Shown piece after piece: positions 45,183 through 54,793 of a DNA stretch of 64,000 bases; the stretch's first letter is position 1; each line of letters starts with the position of its first letter. The notes beneath the pieces are model-generated. The model was not told where the DNA came from. It did not search any database and saw only the letters and a program-made list of their open reading frames with translations. The DNA lies in contig CAWAFL010000011.1 of NCBI GenBank assembly GCA_963781305.1, forward strand, positions 1,116,001-1,180,000. The letters run 5' to 3'. The position numbers were made by a program, and so were the translations under genes. This stretch comes from DASXMT01 sp963781305. GTDB taxonomy: Bacteria > Actinomycetota > Acidimicrobiia > Acidimicrobiales > RAAP-2.

Positions 45183-47192
45183 TCAGGTCTGGTTCGCCAC
45201 CGGTGCCGTAGGCGTAGCCCCGGCCGGGCAGGCTCGAGGATCCCACGGCTGGAGGTTCGAGGTGGTGAGTGACGGGGCCCCGATCGCCGCTGCGGCTGGA
45301 GAGGTGGTCGTTGTCGTGGCCGGCGCCGTCGTGGCGGAAGTACCGCTCGCCGATCCGGCCGCCGGCGCCGACGGCGCGTTCACGGCGAACTGCGTGCCGG
45401 TGACCACCGTCACCTGCGCGCCGTCGGTTACCTTGCTCGGGTCGTAGGCCATGATGACCGAACCGGTCATCGAGTGGACGACCGTCTCGGCCGCGGCCTC
45501 GACCGACGGGGTACGCGACCCGTAGTAGACGACGGTCTCGGCCACATCGCCGGTCCCCGTCGTGTCGCCGATACCGGCGATCTTGAAACCGAGGGCAGAC
45601 AGTGCCGTGGATGTGTCGGTGGCCTGGTTGTAGGCGCCCGTTCCGTTCATCACCGATACGGAGACCGACGATGGGTCGGGCAGCGGGTCGCCGGTCATCG
45701 AGTCACTATCTGCTTGGATGCCGAGCAACTGGTTGATGGCGGCCTGGTCCTGTGATTGGGCCGGGAACTCGACGTCGCCGAAGTCGCCACCTTGGTAGAT
45801 GAGATCGCCAGACTGGCCACCGTCCGGGTCGTCCACCTGGGCCACCGGCAAGGTGAGCTGGGGGACCGAGCCGATGTCCACCGAGTGGAAGGCGAGCACC
45901 AGGTTGGCCATGTCGCTCACCGACCAGGACTGGTCGAAGGTGAGGTCGCTCTTCACCGAGTTGATCAGGTTGATATCTGCGATCGGGTCCCCGAGACCCT
46001 GCTTGGCCACGGCGGTGGCCAGCACCCGGAGGAATTCGTGATCCCGGCGGATGCGGGCCAGGTCGCTCTGGTTCTCCTGAGGCCAATCCTCGGCATACGT
46101 GCTCGTCGAATCGCCCTTGTACTGCAGGTGTCGGGCCCGGACCACCTCGAGGGCCTGAGTCCCGTTGAGGTGCACACAGGTCGCGGCTTGGACGTTCAGG
46201 CCGGAGGAAGCGTCAAAGACCGACATCGGGAAGGACATGTTGATGCCACCGAGGGCGTCCACCACGTTGGCGAACTGGTCGAAGTTGAGCGAGACGGCGT
46301 GCTGAATAGGAATTCCGAAGTCCTCCTCGATGGCCGCCACCAGCTGGCTCAGACCCTCGTAGAGACCGGCGTCGACCTTGTTGGCCCCGGTGCTGCGGGC
46401 GTTGGGAATGAACAGGTCACGCGGAATGGACAGGAGGGCCAGCTGGTGATGAGACGGATCGGCATGGAGGATCATGATCACGTCGCTGTTCACGCCGTTC
46501 ACGCCTTGCGAGCACAAACCGTAAGCCGGGTTCTGCACGGTCAGTGCACAGCGCGATGTGGAACCCACCATCAAGATGTTCTCCGCGCCAGCCTCCTGCC
46601 CGGTGGTGAGGGCGCCGGCCAGTCCCCGCACCGCGACCCGGTGGAGGTCGTGGGTCAAGTAGTAGAAGTAGCCCGCCCCGCCACCGACCACTACCAACAG
46701 GACAGCCAAACCGATAAGGACGCCCTTGCGGATGCGGCGCCGCCGCTTGCTCCGCGTGCGTGACCGACGACGATCGCCCCGGGAGTTGCCTCGGCCATCC
46801 ATCGCCTGGGCCAGCGACTCGAGCCCCTCTTGGTTTCCCACCCGCGGGGACCGACGGCCTCCTTTGGGAGTCGATGGGGACGGGGCAGACGATTCCAGAA
46901 TCGAGGCGACCGAATCCGACCCAGGATTTACCCTGTCGCTGGGTGGGCCGGACGTAGGAGGGCCGGACGTAGGAGGGCCGGACGTAGGAGGGCCGGACGT
47001 AGGAGGGTCGGATGCTGGCGAGGCGGATCCAGAAGGGCGGGATGGAGGAGGACCGAATGCAGGTGGGCCGGGGGCCTTCGGTGCGCCTATGAGGTCGTCG
47101 AGGTCCTTGAGCCCTTCTTCATGTGACGATGCCTTACGACGATCTCGGCGTGGAGGACCAGGGTCACCTCTGTACGGTTCGCTCCCAGTCAT
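45183..47192 (-). CDS. LytR-CpsA-Psr (LCP) family protein with LytR C-terminal domain
   Basis: 669 residues. Cytoplasmic N-terminus about 155 residues long, very Pro/Gly/Arg-rich, with five GPPTS repeats; one membrane helix KGVLIGLAVLLVVVGGGAGY (about 157-176); outside, the LCP domain with ENILMVGSTSRCALTV, SDVIMILHADPSHHQ, LALLSIPRDLFIPN, YEGLSQLVAAIEEDFGIPI, VVRARHLQYKGD; and a LytR_C domain near 500-590 (VSVSVMNGTGAYNQATDTS). It transfers lipid-linked polymers to peptidoglycan. The four-copy 15-bp repeat at 46951-47010 expands the cytoplasmic tail. Confidence 0.92.
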   Translation of the reverse strand: MTGSEPYRGDPGPPRRDRRKASSHEEGLKDLDDLIGAPKAPGPPAFGPPPSRPSGSASPASDPPTSGPPTSGPPTSGPPTSGPPSDRVNPGSDSVASILESSAPSPSTPKGGRRSPRVGNQEGLESLAQAMDGRGNSRGDRRRSRTRSKRRRRIRKGVLIGLAVLLVVVGGGAGYFYYLTHDLHRVAVRGLAGALTTGQEAGAENILMVGSTSRCALTVQNPAYGLCSQGVNGVNSDVIMILHADPSHHQLALLSIPRDLFIPNARSTGANKVDAGLYEGLSQLVAAIEEDFGIPIQHAVSLNFDQFANVVDALGGINMSFPMSVFDASSGLNVQAATCVHLNGTQALEVVRARHLQYKGDSTSTYAEDWPQENQSDLARIRRDHEFLRVLATAVAKQGLGDPIADINLINSVKSDLTFDQSWSVSDMANLVLAFHSVDIGSVPQLTLPVAQVDDPDGGQSGDLIYQGGDFGDVEFPAQSQDQAAINQLLGIQADSDSMTGDPLPDPSSVSVSVMNGTGAYNQATDTSTALSALGFKIAGIGDTTGTGDVAETVVYYGSRTPSVEAAAETVVHSMTGSVIMAYDPSKVTDGAQVTVVTGTQFAVNAPSAPAAGSASGTSATTAPATTTTTSPAAAAIGAPSLTTSNLQPWDPRACPAGATPTAPVANQT
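46951..47010. repeat. Four 15-bp tandem repeats in the LCP gene
   Basis: gacgtaggagggccg four times, the last with one change, encoding GPPTS units in the cytoplasmic N-terminal tail of the LCP protein. Confidence 0.95.
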
Positions 47193-47663
47193 GGCGGATC
47201 ACCCTACAGACGGCTACATCGGAATAATCATCATGACCGGCGGACCGCGCCGCGGTACCGAGAATGAGACCCGAATGGTTATGCACTTATCCAACAATGA
47301 CGACTGCCTCAATTGAGGGTATCGACCGCCCCAGAGATCACCAGGGCGACCGTCAACAACGACGCCAGCGACTGCAGCATCCTCAACAATGTAGCGCCCG
47401 AGGTTGATCGGCATCGGGTCGGTGGGCCTGAAAGCCGTGGCGTTGGAGAGTTCGCCAACGAATCGGATTGAACAGAGTGATCAGGGCTATCAGTAATAGC
47501 GATACCACCGGATGCCCCTGAATCTCTGGTGATTCGACCAGGGCTACGGCCCGGTCCTGACGCCGGCCACCGACGCCGGGGCGCAGCGTTCGTGGCACAA
47601 TCCTCCACGTTCACGTCCGCCAGCCGGTACAGCACCGGGGTGGGCGATGCGAGGGAGCTAGGG
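47193..47663. other. Divergent intergenic region, possible small membrane ORF on minus strand
   Basis: 470 bases, noticeably less GC-rich than the surroundings at 47200-47480. Minus-strand frames here contain two hydrophobic stretches, VVSLLLIALITLFNPIRW (about 47490-47440) and LASLLTVALVISGAVDTLN (about 47360-47309), in different frames. They might be a small membrane protein broken by an indel, or chance. It must also hold the promoters of the LCP and acyl-CoA ligase genes. Confidence 0.35.
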
Positions 47664-49268
47664 ATGACCGATTTCGTTGACGATCTGAAGGCGCGGACGG
47701 CAGCGCGGGGCTGGATGTGCGCCACCACGGTGTGGGGGCTCATCGAGCAGCGAGCGGAAGCCACCCCCGACGCCCGCTTGTGCCACGAGGACACCGGCAA
47801 GGAGCTCACCTTTGCCCAGTACCGGGAGGCATGCCTCGGCGTCGCCGCCGGCCTGCACCGGGAGTTCGGGGTGGGGGAGGGGACGGCGGTGAGCTGGGAG
47901 CTGCCTACCTGGAACGAGTCCCTGGTCCTGGTGGGGGCGTTGTGCCGGCTCTCGGCCCGCCAGAACCCGCTGATCCCCATCTACCGCGGCCGGGAGGTGA
48001 GCTTCATCACGGCCCAGACCGGCGCTGAGCTCCTCATCGTCCCTCCGGTGTACCGGGGGTTCGACTATGCGGCCATGGCCGAGGAGATTGCCGCCGGCCG
48101 GGACAACCTGACCGTCCTGGTCTCCGATCGGTCGCTGCCCGAGGGCGACCCCGCCGACCTGCCTCCCGTGCCGGCCCCGCCGACGACCATGGCCGAGGCC
48201 CCGGTCCGGTGGGTCTTCTACACATCGGGGACCACAGCAGACCCAAAGGGCGCCCAGCACACCGACCTCACCGTCATCGCCTCGGCTCTGGCCATGAGCG
48301 AATGCCTCGACATCCACGCCGATGACGTGTCCAGCCTGGTGTTTCCTTTCACCCATATCGGGGGGATCGGCTGGCTGATCAACACCATGCTGACCGGCTG
48401 CATGCTGTTGGTCACCGAGGCCTTCCATCCCACCGAGACGCCCAAGTTCCTGTCCGAGAACCACGTCACCCTGCCTGGATCGGGAACGCCCTTCCACCTG
48501 GCCTACCTGGCTGCCCAGCGGGCCCACGGCTCGGGACCGATCTTCCCCGAGGCGCGCTCGTTCCCCGGTGGGGGCGCGCCCAAGCCCCCGCAGCTCCACC
48601 GCGACGTGAAGCGCGAGATGGGTGGCCTGGGCATCGTGTCGGGCTACGGCCTGACCGAGACGCCCATCGTGGTCATGGCCTCCACCACCGACTCGGACGA
48701 GAAGCTGGCCCTGACCGAAGGGCCGGCCACGCCGGGCGTGACCCTGAAGCTGGTTACCCTGGCCGGCGAGGTGGCCGGCCCGGGCATCGAGGGCGAGATC
48801 AGGGTCAAGGGGCCCCAGGTGTTCCGGGGGTACATGGACTCCTCGCTGGATGCCGATGCCTTCGATGAGGAGGGCTACTTCCGCACGGGCGACCTGGGCA
48901 TGGTCGATGAGGACGGATACGTCACCATCACCGGTCGGCTGAAGGACGTCATCATCCGCCACGGCGAGAACATCTCGGCCAAGGAAGTCGAGGACCTCCT
49001 GTACCTACACCCGGCCGTGGCCGACGTGGCCGTGATCGGGTTGCCCGACGCCAGGACGGGCGAGCGTGCCTGTGCGGTGGTGGCGCTGAAGGATGACGCA
49101 CAGCTGAATTTCCTTGGCATGCAAGAGTTCCTGACCGACCAGGGCCTCCGCCGCCAGGCCATTCCCGAGCAGCTCGAGTTGGTCGACGCCGTGCCCCGGA
49201 ATCCATCGGGGAAGGTCATGAAGCACAAACTGCGCGAGGAATTCGCGTCGAAAGGTGAACTGGCATGA
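47664..49268 (+). CDS. Acyl-CoA synthetase (AMP-forming), cyclohexanecarboxylate-CoA ligase-like
   Basis: 534 residues from ATG 47664 (GAGGGAG upstream). ANL motifs: VFYTSGTTADPKGAQHTDLT, GIVSGYGLTETPIVVMAS, YFRTGDLGMVDEDGYV, ITGRLKDVIIRHGENISA, catalytic Lys in RNPSGKVMKHKLREE. Activates an organic acid to its CoA ester; the acid is unknown, with alicyclic or steroid-type acids plausible in this context. Overlaps the next SDR gene by four bases. Confidence 0.9.
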   Translation: MTDFVDDLKARTAARGWMCATTVWGLIEQRAEATPDARLCHEDTGKELTFAQYREACLGVAAGLHREFGVGEGTAVSWELPTWNESLVLVGALCRLSARQNPLIPIYRGREVSFITAQTGAELLIVPPVYRGFDYAAMAEEIAAGRDNLTVLVSDRSLPEGDPADLPPVPAPPTTMAEAPVRWVFYTSGTTADPKGAQHTDLTVIASALAMSECLDIHADDVSSLVFPFTHIGGIGWLINTMLTGCMLLVTEAFHPTETPKFLSENHVTLPGSGTPFHLAYLAAQRAHGSGPIFPEARSFPGGGAPKPPQLHRDVKREMGGLGIVSGYGLTETPIVVMASTTDSDEKLALTEGPATPGVTLKLVTLAGEVAGPGIEGEIRVKGPQVFRGYMDSSLDADAFDEEGYFRTGDLGMVDEDGYVTITGRLKDVIIRHGENISAKEVEDLLYLHPAVADVAVIGLPDARTGERACAVVALKDDAQLNFLGMQEFLTDQGLRRQAIPEQLELVDAVPRNPSGKVMKHKLREEFASKGELA

Positions 49269-50119
49269 GCCCAGTGCAGAACATCTCCATCGGCCGGGGC
49301 GGCGAGGAGCACGATGCCGCCGACGCCACCATGGCTGCCAACCTCGGGCACCGGTTCACCGGCAAGGTGGCCATCGTCACCGGGGCGGCTTCCGGTATCG
49401 GCCGGGCCACGACCCAGCGCCTGGCAGCTGAGGGCGCTGCCGTCGCCGGCCTGGACATCAACGAGGACGGCCTGGACGAGACGGTGCGACTGGTCACCGC
49501 ACTATCCGAGGGCCAACCCCCGGAGACGGCCGGCCGAGCGGTGGCCTACTGGTGCGACGTCACTTCCGAGGAGTCGGTCAACGCCGCCGTGGCCGCCGTG
49601 GCCGCCGACCTCGGCGCCCCGTCGGTGCTGTGCAACGTGGCCGGCATTGGGGGGTTCTTCCATACCATCGACATGCCGGTGGAGCGGTGGCAGGAGATCG
49701 TCGCCGTCAACCTCACCGGCCCGTTCCTCATGTGCCGGGCCACGCTCCCGTACCTGATCGAAACGGGCGGGGCCATCGTGAACATCTCCTCGAACACCGG
49801 CCTGATGGGCCAGGCCTACACCGCCGCCTACTGCTCGTCGAAGGCAGGAGTGCTCATGTTGTCGAAGGCCCTGGCCGCCGAGTACGTGAGCAAGGGGGTG
49901 CGGGTGAACACGGTGGCGCCGGGGCCCACCGACACCCCGATCATCGCCTCCTTCGATCTGCCCGAGGGGGCCGACGGGAAGCAGCTGTACAAGATGATGA
50001 CGCCCATGGGCTACGCCACGCCGGCCGAAATGGCTGCCTCCATCGCCTTCCTGGCCTCCGACGACTCACCGTTCACGACCGGCGCCGTGCTCTCGGTGGA
50101 CGGTGGCCTCACCGTCTGA
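49265..50119 (+). CDS. SDR family oxidoreductase
   Basis: 284 residues. NAD(P) site VAIVTGAASGIGRATTQR, LCNVAGIGG, catalytic IVNISSNTGLMGQAYTAAYC with SSKAGVLMLS (Tyr-x3-Lys as YCSSK), C-terminal TGAVLSVDGGLTV. A 30-residue N-terminal extension precedes the domain. Translationally coupled to the ligase, so it probably reduces or oxidises a hydroxyacyl-CoA in the same pathway. Confidence 0.9.
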   Translation: MSPVQNISIGRGGEEHDAADATMAANLGHRFTGKVAIVTGAASGIGRATTQRLAAEGAAVAGLDINEDGLDETVRLVTALSEGQPPETAGRAVAYWCDVTSEESVNAAVAAVAADLGAPSVLCNVAGIGGFFHTIDMPVERWQEIVAVNLTGPFLMCRATLPYLIETGGAIVNISSNTGLMGQAYTAAYCSSKAGVLMLSKALAAEYVSKGVRVNTVAPGPTDTPIIASFDLPEGADGKQLYKMMTPMGYATPAEMAASIAFLASDDSPFTTGAVLSVDGGLTV

Positions 50120-50183
50120 GCCATCTCATGCATCTCACCTGCGCTCGGCCATCGAACCTGCGCCAGGTGATGGCATCTGCGCC

Positions 50184-50993
50184 TCAGGCCTTGGCCCGCA
50201 TCCACTGATAGGCACGAGGGGCGATGGTGCGCAGGACGGGCGCGGCGAGGGGCAGTGCTGCCGCGTTGATGTCGAGCCTGGGGTCATCCAGCCGGCGCAA
50301 CACGAGTGACGACACCTGCTCCTCGGTTCTCCGGACGGCCCGTGGTGGCATCCGGAGGCCGCCGTCGCGCACGGCGGTGAGCCCCATCTCGGTCGGGACC
50401 CACCCGGGGTAGGCGACGTGGAGGTAGACCCCGTCGGGACGGGCCTCGTACGAGAGGCTCTCGGTTGCCGCCGACAGCGCCATCTTGGAGGCGGCGTAGT
50501 CCCCGGCCCCCGCGCCAGGAGCACGCCCATCGTCGGAGCTCATGTTCACGATCGACCCGAAGTGGCGCCGCCGCATGCCGGGCAGGACGGTCAACATGCC
50601 CGCATAGGGGGCAATGAAGTTCACTTCCAGCACCGCTCGGATGGAGTCCGTCGTGGCCGGTTGGGTACGGATGACCCCGCCGACACCGGCGATGTTCAAG
50701 AGGATGTCGATCCGGGCGTGCTCCTCTTCCACCTCCTCGAGGAGGTGAACGAAGGCATCGACGTCGGCCAGGTCGCAGACCCGATAGCTCGACTTCGGTG
50801 CGGTCTCGCGCATTTCTTCGGTGAGGGCACGCAACCGTTCCTCGCGGCGGGCGACGGCCACGACCACGGCGCCGGACCGGGCCAGGTCTGCCGCTAGCCG
50901 CCGACCGAGCCCCGACGAGGCACCGGTGACGACGGCCACCCTGCCCCTGTGGTCAGGGGTCGCTCGCCGACGGATATCGGGCACGACGGCCAC
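50184..50993 (-). CDS. SDR family oxidoreductase
   Basis: 269 residues from GTG 50993, set by GGAG five bases upstream; the longer frame to 51083 is not family-like. VAVVTGASSGLGRRLAADLA, LLNIAGVGGVI, IVNMSSDDGRAPGAGAGDYA and ASKMALSAATESL carry the glycine-rich site and Tyr/Lys. The C-terminal extension LVLRRLDDPRLDINAAALPL, APVLRTIAPRAYQWMRAKA is typical of membrane-associating SDRs of lipid metabolism. Convergent with the previous SDR. Confidence 0.88.
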   Translation of the reverse strand: MAVVPDIRRRATPDHRGRVAVVTGASSGLGRRLAADLARSGAVVVAVARREERLRALTEEMRETAPKSSYRVCDLADVDAFVHLLEEVEEEHARIDILLNIAGVGGVIRTQPATTDSIRAVLEVNFIAPYAGMLTVLPGMRRRHFGSIVNMSSDDGRAPGAGAGDYAASKMALSAATESLSYEARPDGVYLHVAYPGWVPTEMGLTAVRDGGLRMPPRAVRRTEEQVSSLVLRRLDDPRLDINAAALPLAAPVLRTIAPRAYQWMRAKA

Positions 50994-51094
50994 AGTAGCT
51001 CCGCATAATCTCGCAGTGATTGTCGGGAGCTCCGGCCATTGACGCCCTCTTGGCCCGGCTCCCGAGCCGTCCGGGCCAGTCACACTGGCTGCCC

Positions 51095-51144
51095 ACGAGC
51101 ACGGTGCGGACCTGGCCGTCTACGAGCACCGTGCGGACCTGGCC
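51095..51144. repeat. Two 23-bp direct repeats, 27-bp period
   Basis: acgagcac[g/c]gtgcggacc... occurs at 51095-51117 and 51122-51144 with one mismatch, in the gap between an SDR gene and a TetR gene. Confidence 0.85.
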
Positions 51145-51239
51145 ACGCGTGACTTTCGGACAATGGCGACATACGACATCGTCGGTGCCTCTGTCGTGGT
51201 TGCCGGGTAACCGAACGCAACCGCGAGCGAGTTACCGGT

Positions 51240-51971
51240 TCACTGACGTTCTGCTGGCGCAAATCCGGCTATGAGACGCCGCAGTCCCTCGACGAAGAGC
51301 TCTTCATCTCGTGCGGGGTCGGTGATCGAAAGGTCCATCATCTGGTCGAGGGCCTGATGGATGCCGTTGCTCGCTGGGCTGCTGGAAGTGACTCCGTCAG
51401 ATGTGGGGGTGCTACCCAATCGGGGCCGCTCAGCGGGGGCACCCGATGCGCCCTCGGCTTCCGCCGCCTCCATGGTGATGCGGCGGGTGGCGGCGAACAG
51501 GGTTGACCCGATGGTGAAGGACGCATACGAGTGGAACGAGGCTGCGGCTTCGTCGGCGTCCAACCCGAGCCGCTCAAAGACACTGGCCATGAGGGCCACG
51601 ATGGCCACGAGCGGTTCGTCGGTCTTGGGGGTGGCCGCCATGAACGGCGCAATCCGATGATGGTTCCCAAACGCACGCCTGGTGACCAGGGCCGAAGACA
51701 CCAGGACCTCGATCGGGTCGGCGGTGAAGGGGTCCGGTATCAGCTCCAGCAGCTGGGCGGTCGCCTCGCCCCAGACCAGGTTGACCGCTGCCTGGACGAT
51801 CGCCGCCCGGGAGGGATAGTGGTGGTAGATGGCCGAGGGGGTGACCTTGAGCACCGTGGCCAGCTGGCGGATGCTGGGCGCGGTCATAGTCTGGTCGAAG
51901 CACCGAAGTGCCTCGGCAGCGATCTCACCTTCGCTGAGATGGGTGTCACGGTCCCGCGCCAGCCTGGTCAT
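51240..51971 (-). CDS. TetR/AcrR family regulator
   Basis: 243 residues. HTH in the first 65: LSEGEIAAEALRCFDQTM, SIRQLATVLKVTPSAIYHHY, PSRAAIVQAAVNLVWGEA. The C-terminal domain carries an Ala/Ser/Thr-rich loop. Stands at the end of a CoA-metabolism block and may regulate the SDR downstream of it; no operator is obvious. Confidence 0.88.
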   Translation of the reverse strand: MTRLARDRDTHLSEGEIAAEALRCFDQTMTAPSIRQLATVLKVTPSAIYHHYPSRAAIVQAAVNLVWGEATAQLLELIPDPFTADPIEVLVSSALVTRRAFGNHHRIAPFMAATPKTDEPLVAIVALMASVFERLGLDADEAAASFHSYASFTIGSTLFAATRRITMEAAEAEGASGAPAERPRLGSTPTSDGVTSSSPASNGIHQALDQMMDLSITDPARDEELFVEGLRRLIAGFAPAERQ

Positions 51972-52347
51972 CCCCTAATCAAACCAGGCCGCACGGCCCA
52001 AGAGCGACATAGCGCTACACCCGCTCACATGAAAGGGGGTCAGGGACCCCCAACACGGACGGCTCCCGGCGGCCGATTGTTGGCATCGATAGGAATCCAG
52101 CGAGGGAAGCTCAGCGTCGTTGCCGGCCAACGACGGCCGATGGTGACGCTTGCCCAGTCACTCCGCGACGGCGCGACGAAACGCCGGCCCAAGGCGTGGA
52201 TCGCCGTCGACGCATCTGTCGACGGGCGCGTTTACGGCAACGATTGCTGCCCACTTCGCGTAAGGCTGCTGGCTACTGCTGGCTACCTCGTAAAACTCAC
52301 CTGCTGCGACCGAGATCCGATCGCCGGGTACCTACCTCGGTGACGCC
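51972..52347. other. Intergenic region with one clear hairpin
   Basis: 376 bases without a convincing gene. CGTCGTTG (52115-52122) and CAACGACG (52128-52135) pair exactly around CCGGC. A second palindromic patch, gtcgacgcatctgtcgac, lies near 52208. Role unknown. Confidence 0.5.
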
Positions 52348-53496
52348 CTACGCGGATGGCGGTGGCCGCTGGTTCCGGAGGCGATTATGGAATCCGCAGA
52401 GGAGCCTGCCATTTTCCTGGGTGGTAGGCCCGTTCTGGGCGTAGGGGATGATGTGGTCGACCTGGCAGTCGTGGGCCGGTATGTCGCAGTAGGGGTGGGT
52501 GCACTCTCGGTCCCGTAGCTCGATCGCCCTCCTTGTGGCTCCAGTGAACAATCTGGTCGTGACTGAGACTTCGACCCTTCCTCCGGGGCGGAACACGGCC
52601 CGTTCCAAATAGGCCTCATCGAGCCAGCTGAGCAGGGAGCCCGGTGAGACGACGCTGCCTTCGGCCAGCTGACAGATCCTCCCGTGCATCGTCTCGTAGC
52701 CAACGAGCACCGAAAAGAGAGGTGCAGGGCGTTGTCCGTTCAAAGGAGCCGTCTTCGATCGCGTGGCCATCTCGACGAGGGCATCGGCGCGGCGCTGGGC
52801 CGAGGTGCGCGACAGGTCGGAGATGGTGGGCTCTCGGCCGAGGGACTCTGTGGCCTCTTTCCAGTCGGCTTCGAAGAGTTCTTTTTCCAAACGGGCGAGC
52901 TCGCCTGAGACGATGGCCCCAGAGATCTCGTCCAAGGTCATCTTGCCGAGGTACACGCCGTTGAAGCTGGAGGTCAGGTACACGTCCCTACGGCTTTTAC
53001 GCTTCTCGGATGTCTCGTCGGTGCCGTCGGGGTCGGCGTGTTGCTCCCAGTAGGCGGTCGCCTGGGTGAACTGGCCGAAGCGCAGGGATTTGGCCTGGTC
53101 GACGAGTATGGCTTCATCTCTTTCCAGAGCCTCTTTTGTGGTGTCTCTCGACAAAGCGGCGATAGTGCCCACATGGGCGGCGTTGATCTCGCCTGCCGAC
53201 CAGGCCTTTCTGCACTCGGGCAAGTCATTGAGCTGGCGGCCGAGGTGTGCCCGGCGGCGGCACTCACCTTTGGGCAATCGGCACCGGGTGGCCACCCACG
53301 CAGAGGCAGACTTTGCCCCGTCGAGGGCCCAGTCCCCCGAAGCGTCGAAGGCAGCCACCGCTTGAGTGGTCACCGCATCCAGGCGGGCCATCTCGCGGTG
53401 GAGGTACTCGATCGACTCGGCATCGGCGTAGACGGAGGGGTCGGCTGCTGATGCGATGAGGTCGTCAATCGCTTCGGTCAGGGCCTCTAACTCCAT
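52348..53496 (-). CDS. DUF222 and HNH endonuclease domain protein (13E12-like)
   Basis: 382 residues. N-terminal DUF222 (IEYLHREMARLDAVTTQAVA, SASAWVATRCRLPKGECRRR, INAAHVGTIAALSRDT) and C-terminal HNH nuclease: CTHPYCDIPAHDCQVDHIIP then NGRLLCGFHNRLR, with both Cys pairs and catalytic His present. These proteins are spread widely through actinobacterial genomes as the 13E12 repeat family and may be selfish or recombination-linked. No other mobile gene is adjacent. Confidence 0.9.
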   Translation of the reverse strand: MELEALTEAIDDLIASAADPSVYADAESIEYLHREMARLDAVTTQAVAAFDASGDWALDGAKSASAWVATRCRLPKGECRRRAHLGRQLNDLPECRKAWSAGEINAAHVGTIAALSRDTTKEALERDEAILVDQAKSLRFGQFTQATAYWEQHADPDGTDETSEKRKSRRDVYLTSSFNGVYLGKMTLDEISGAIVSGELARLEKELFEADWKEATESLGREPTISDLSRTSAQRRADALVEMATRSKTAPLNGQRPAPLFSVLVGYETMHGRICQLAEGSVVSPGSLLSWLDEAYLERAVFRPGGRVEVSVTTRLFTGATRRAIELRDRECTHPYCDIPAHDCQVDHIIPYAQNGPTTQENGRLLCGFHNRLRNQRPPPSA

Positions 53497-53622
53497 GGGT
53501 ACATTTCAGCATCCGGGTGTGACGGATCCGGGCGCACCGAAGTAAGACAAAGAGACAGATGCGAGCCCTAACCTGATCCCTCGCGCCTCGGCTTGATCTC
53601 GGGCCGGAATTCACTGTCCCGG

Positions 53623-54507
53623 TCAGGGCGGAGTGCTTGGTCCCGGAGCGGGCGGCGGAACGTCGGCTTGCGGTAGCGGTGGCCCGTCGTGTCGGGCGGC
53701 GTCCCGTGGCATCTGCCCGGCGCTGAACATGCGCTCCCTCGCCTCGCGGGCGTCCTTCATATGCTCCACGACAGCCATGACGTCGTTGGACATTTTCCAG
53801 TGCGAGCGAACGCCCATGAGCTCCCAGGCCCTGGACACCAGTTGCTTGGTGGCCATCAGGGTCGAAAGAGGAGCCTGGGCGATCGTCTGAGCTAGGGATT
53901 CAACCGCCTCGTCAAGGCCCTCGGCCGGTACCACCCGATTGACGAGCCCCATCTCCAGTGCCTGTTGTGCCGTCAAGGTCTGAGCGGTGTACAGGTACTC
54001 GTAGGCCCGCTTGTAGTTCATGAAGACCCAGGGTTCGATCATCGTCTCGCCACCGGGAAAACCGAGCCCCTGGACCAGGGGCATCTGGAAATAGGCATCC
54101 TCCGAGGCAAAGGTGATGTCAGGCAGCAGGGCCCAGTACGTCCCGGCCCCGAGTGCATACCCATGAACCTGGGCGATGGTCGGCTTCGGGAATTCCCACA
54201 GCCGGAGGATGGGCCAGAGGAAGAGCTCAGACTGGGCTTTCCATACCCCTCCCCATCGATCCCGGGCTTCGTCGAACTCAGGATAAAAGCCATCACCCAT
54301 GGCGTGGCCGGCACAGAAGCCTTTGCCGTTGGCCTTGATGATGAGGACCTTTACGTCGTACCCCTGATTCGCTCGCTCGAGCGCCTCGTCGAACTGGTGC
54401 ACCATCTCGGACGACTGAGCGTTCGCCCGTTCGGGCCAATTGAGGATGATTCGGGCGATGGGTCCGTCTTCTTCATACAGCACCACGCCGAGGTCGATGG
54501 TCTCCAC
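53623..54507 (-). CDS. Enoyl-CoA hydratase/isomerase family protein
   Basis: 294 residues. Crotonase fold: IARIILNWPERANAQSSEMV, IIKANGKGFCAGHAMGDG (oxyanion loop), PTIAQVHGYALGAGTYWALL (second oxyanion loop), ITFASEDAYFQMPLV. The catalytic Glu positions of classical hydratases are not clearly present, so an isomerase or hydrolase activity is possible. A Pro-rich C-terminal tail is unusual. Single gene between the HNH and ParD-like genes. Confidence 0.87.
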   Translation of the reverse strand: METIDLGVVLYEEDGPIARIILNWPERANAQSSEMVHQFDEALERANQGYDVKVLIIKANGKGFCAGHAMGDGFYPEFDEARDRWGGVWKAQSELFLWPILRLWEFPKPTIAQVHGYALGAGTYWALLPDITFASEDAYFQMPLVQGLGFPGGETMIEPWVFMNYKRAYEYLYTAQTLTAQQALEMGLVNRVVPAEGLDEAVESLAQTIAQAPLSTLMATKQLVSRAWELMGVRSHWKMSNDVMAVVEHMKDAREARERMFSAGQMPRDAARHDGPPLPQADVPPPAPGPSTPP

Positions 54508-54793
54508 GACGAGCTCCTTTCTGGGCTGCCACGCTCAGACGATAACCACGCTATGGAAGCGACATCTATGGAGCTTGCGAATTGTCCCAGAAGGTTGGCC
54601 GAATCCGCCATCGCAGCGGCGGCGACAATCGGCCATGGTCGGCCGTGGCGCTCACGGACCTAGTCGACCAGCCGTCATGGCACCCGCTATAGGTGCCGTG
54701 GGCGACCGAAGCTCGATCTGATCAGTGTCAGGGGCTGGTAGTTCGTACGTCGACTTTCCGGCACGATTGGGCCGGACGACGAGATCGAGTCGA

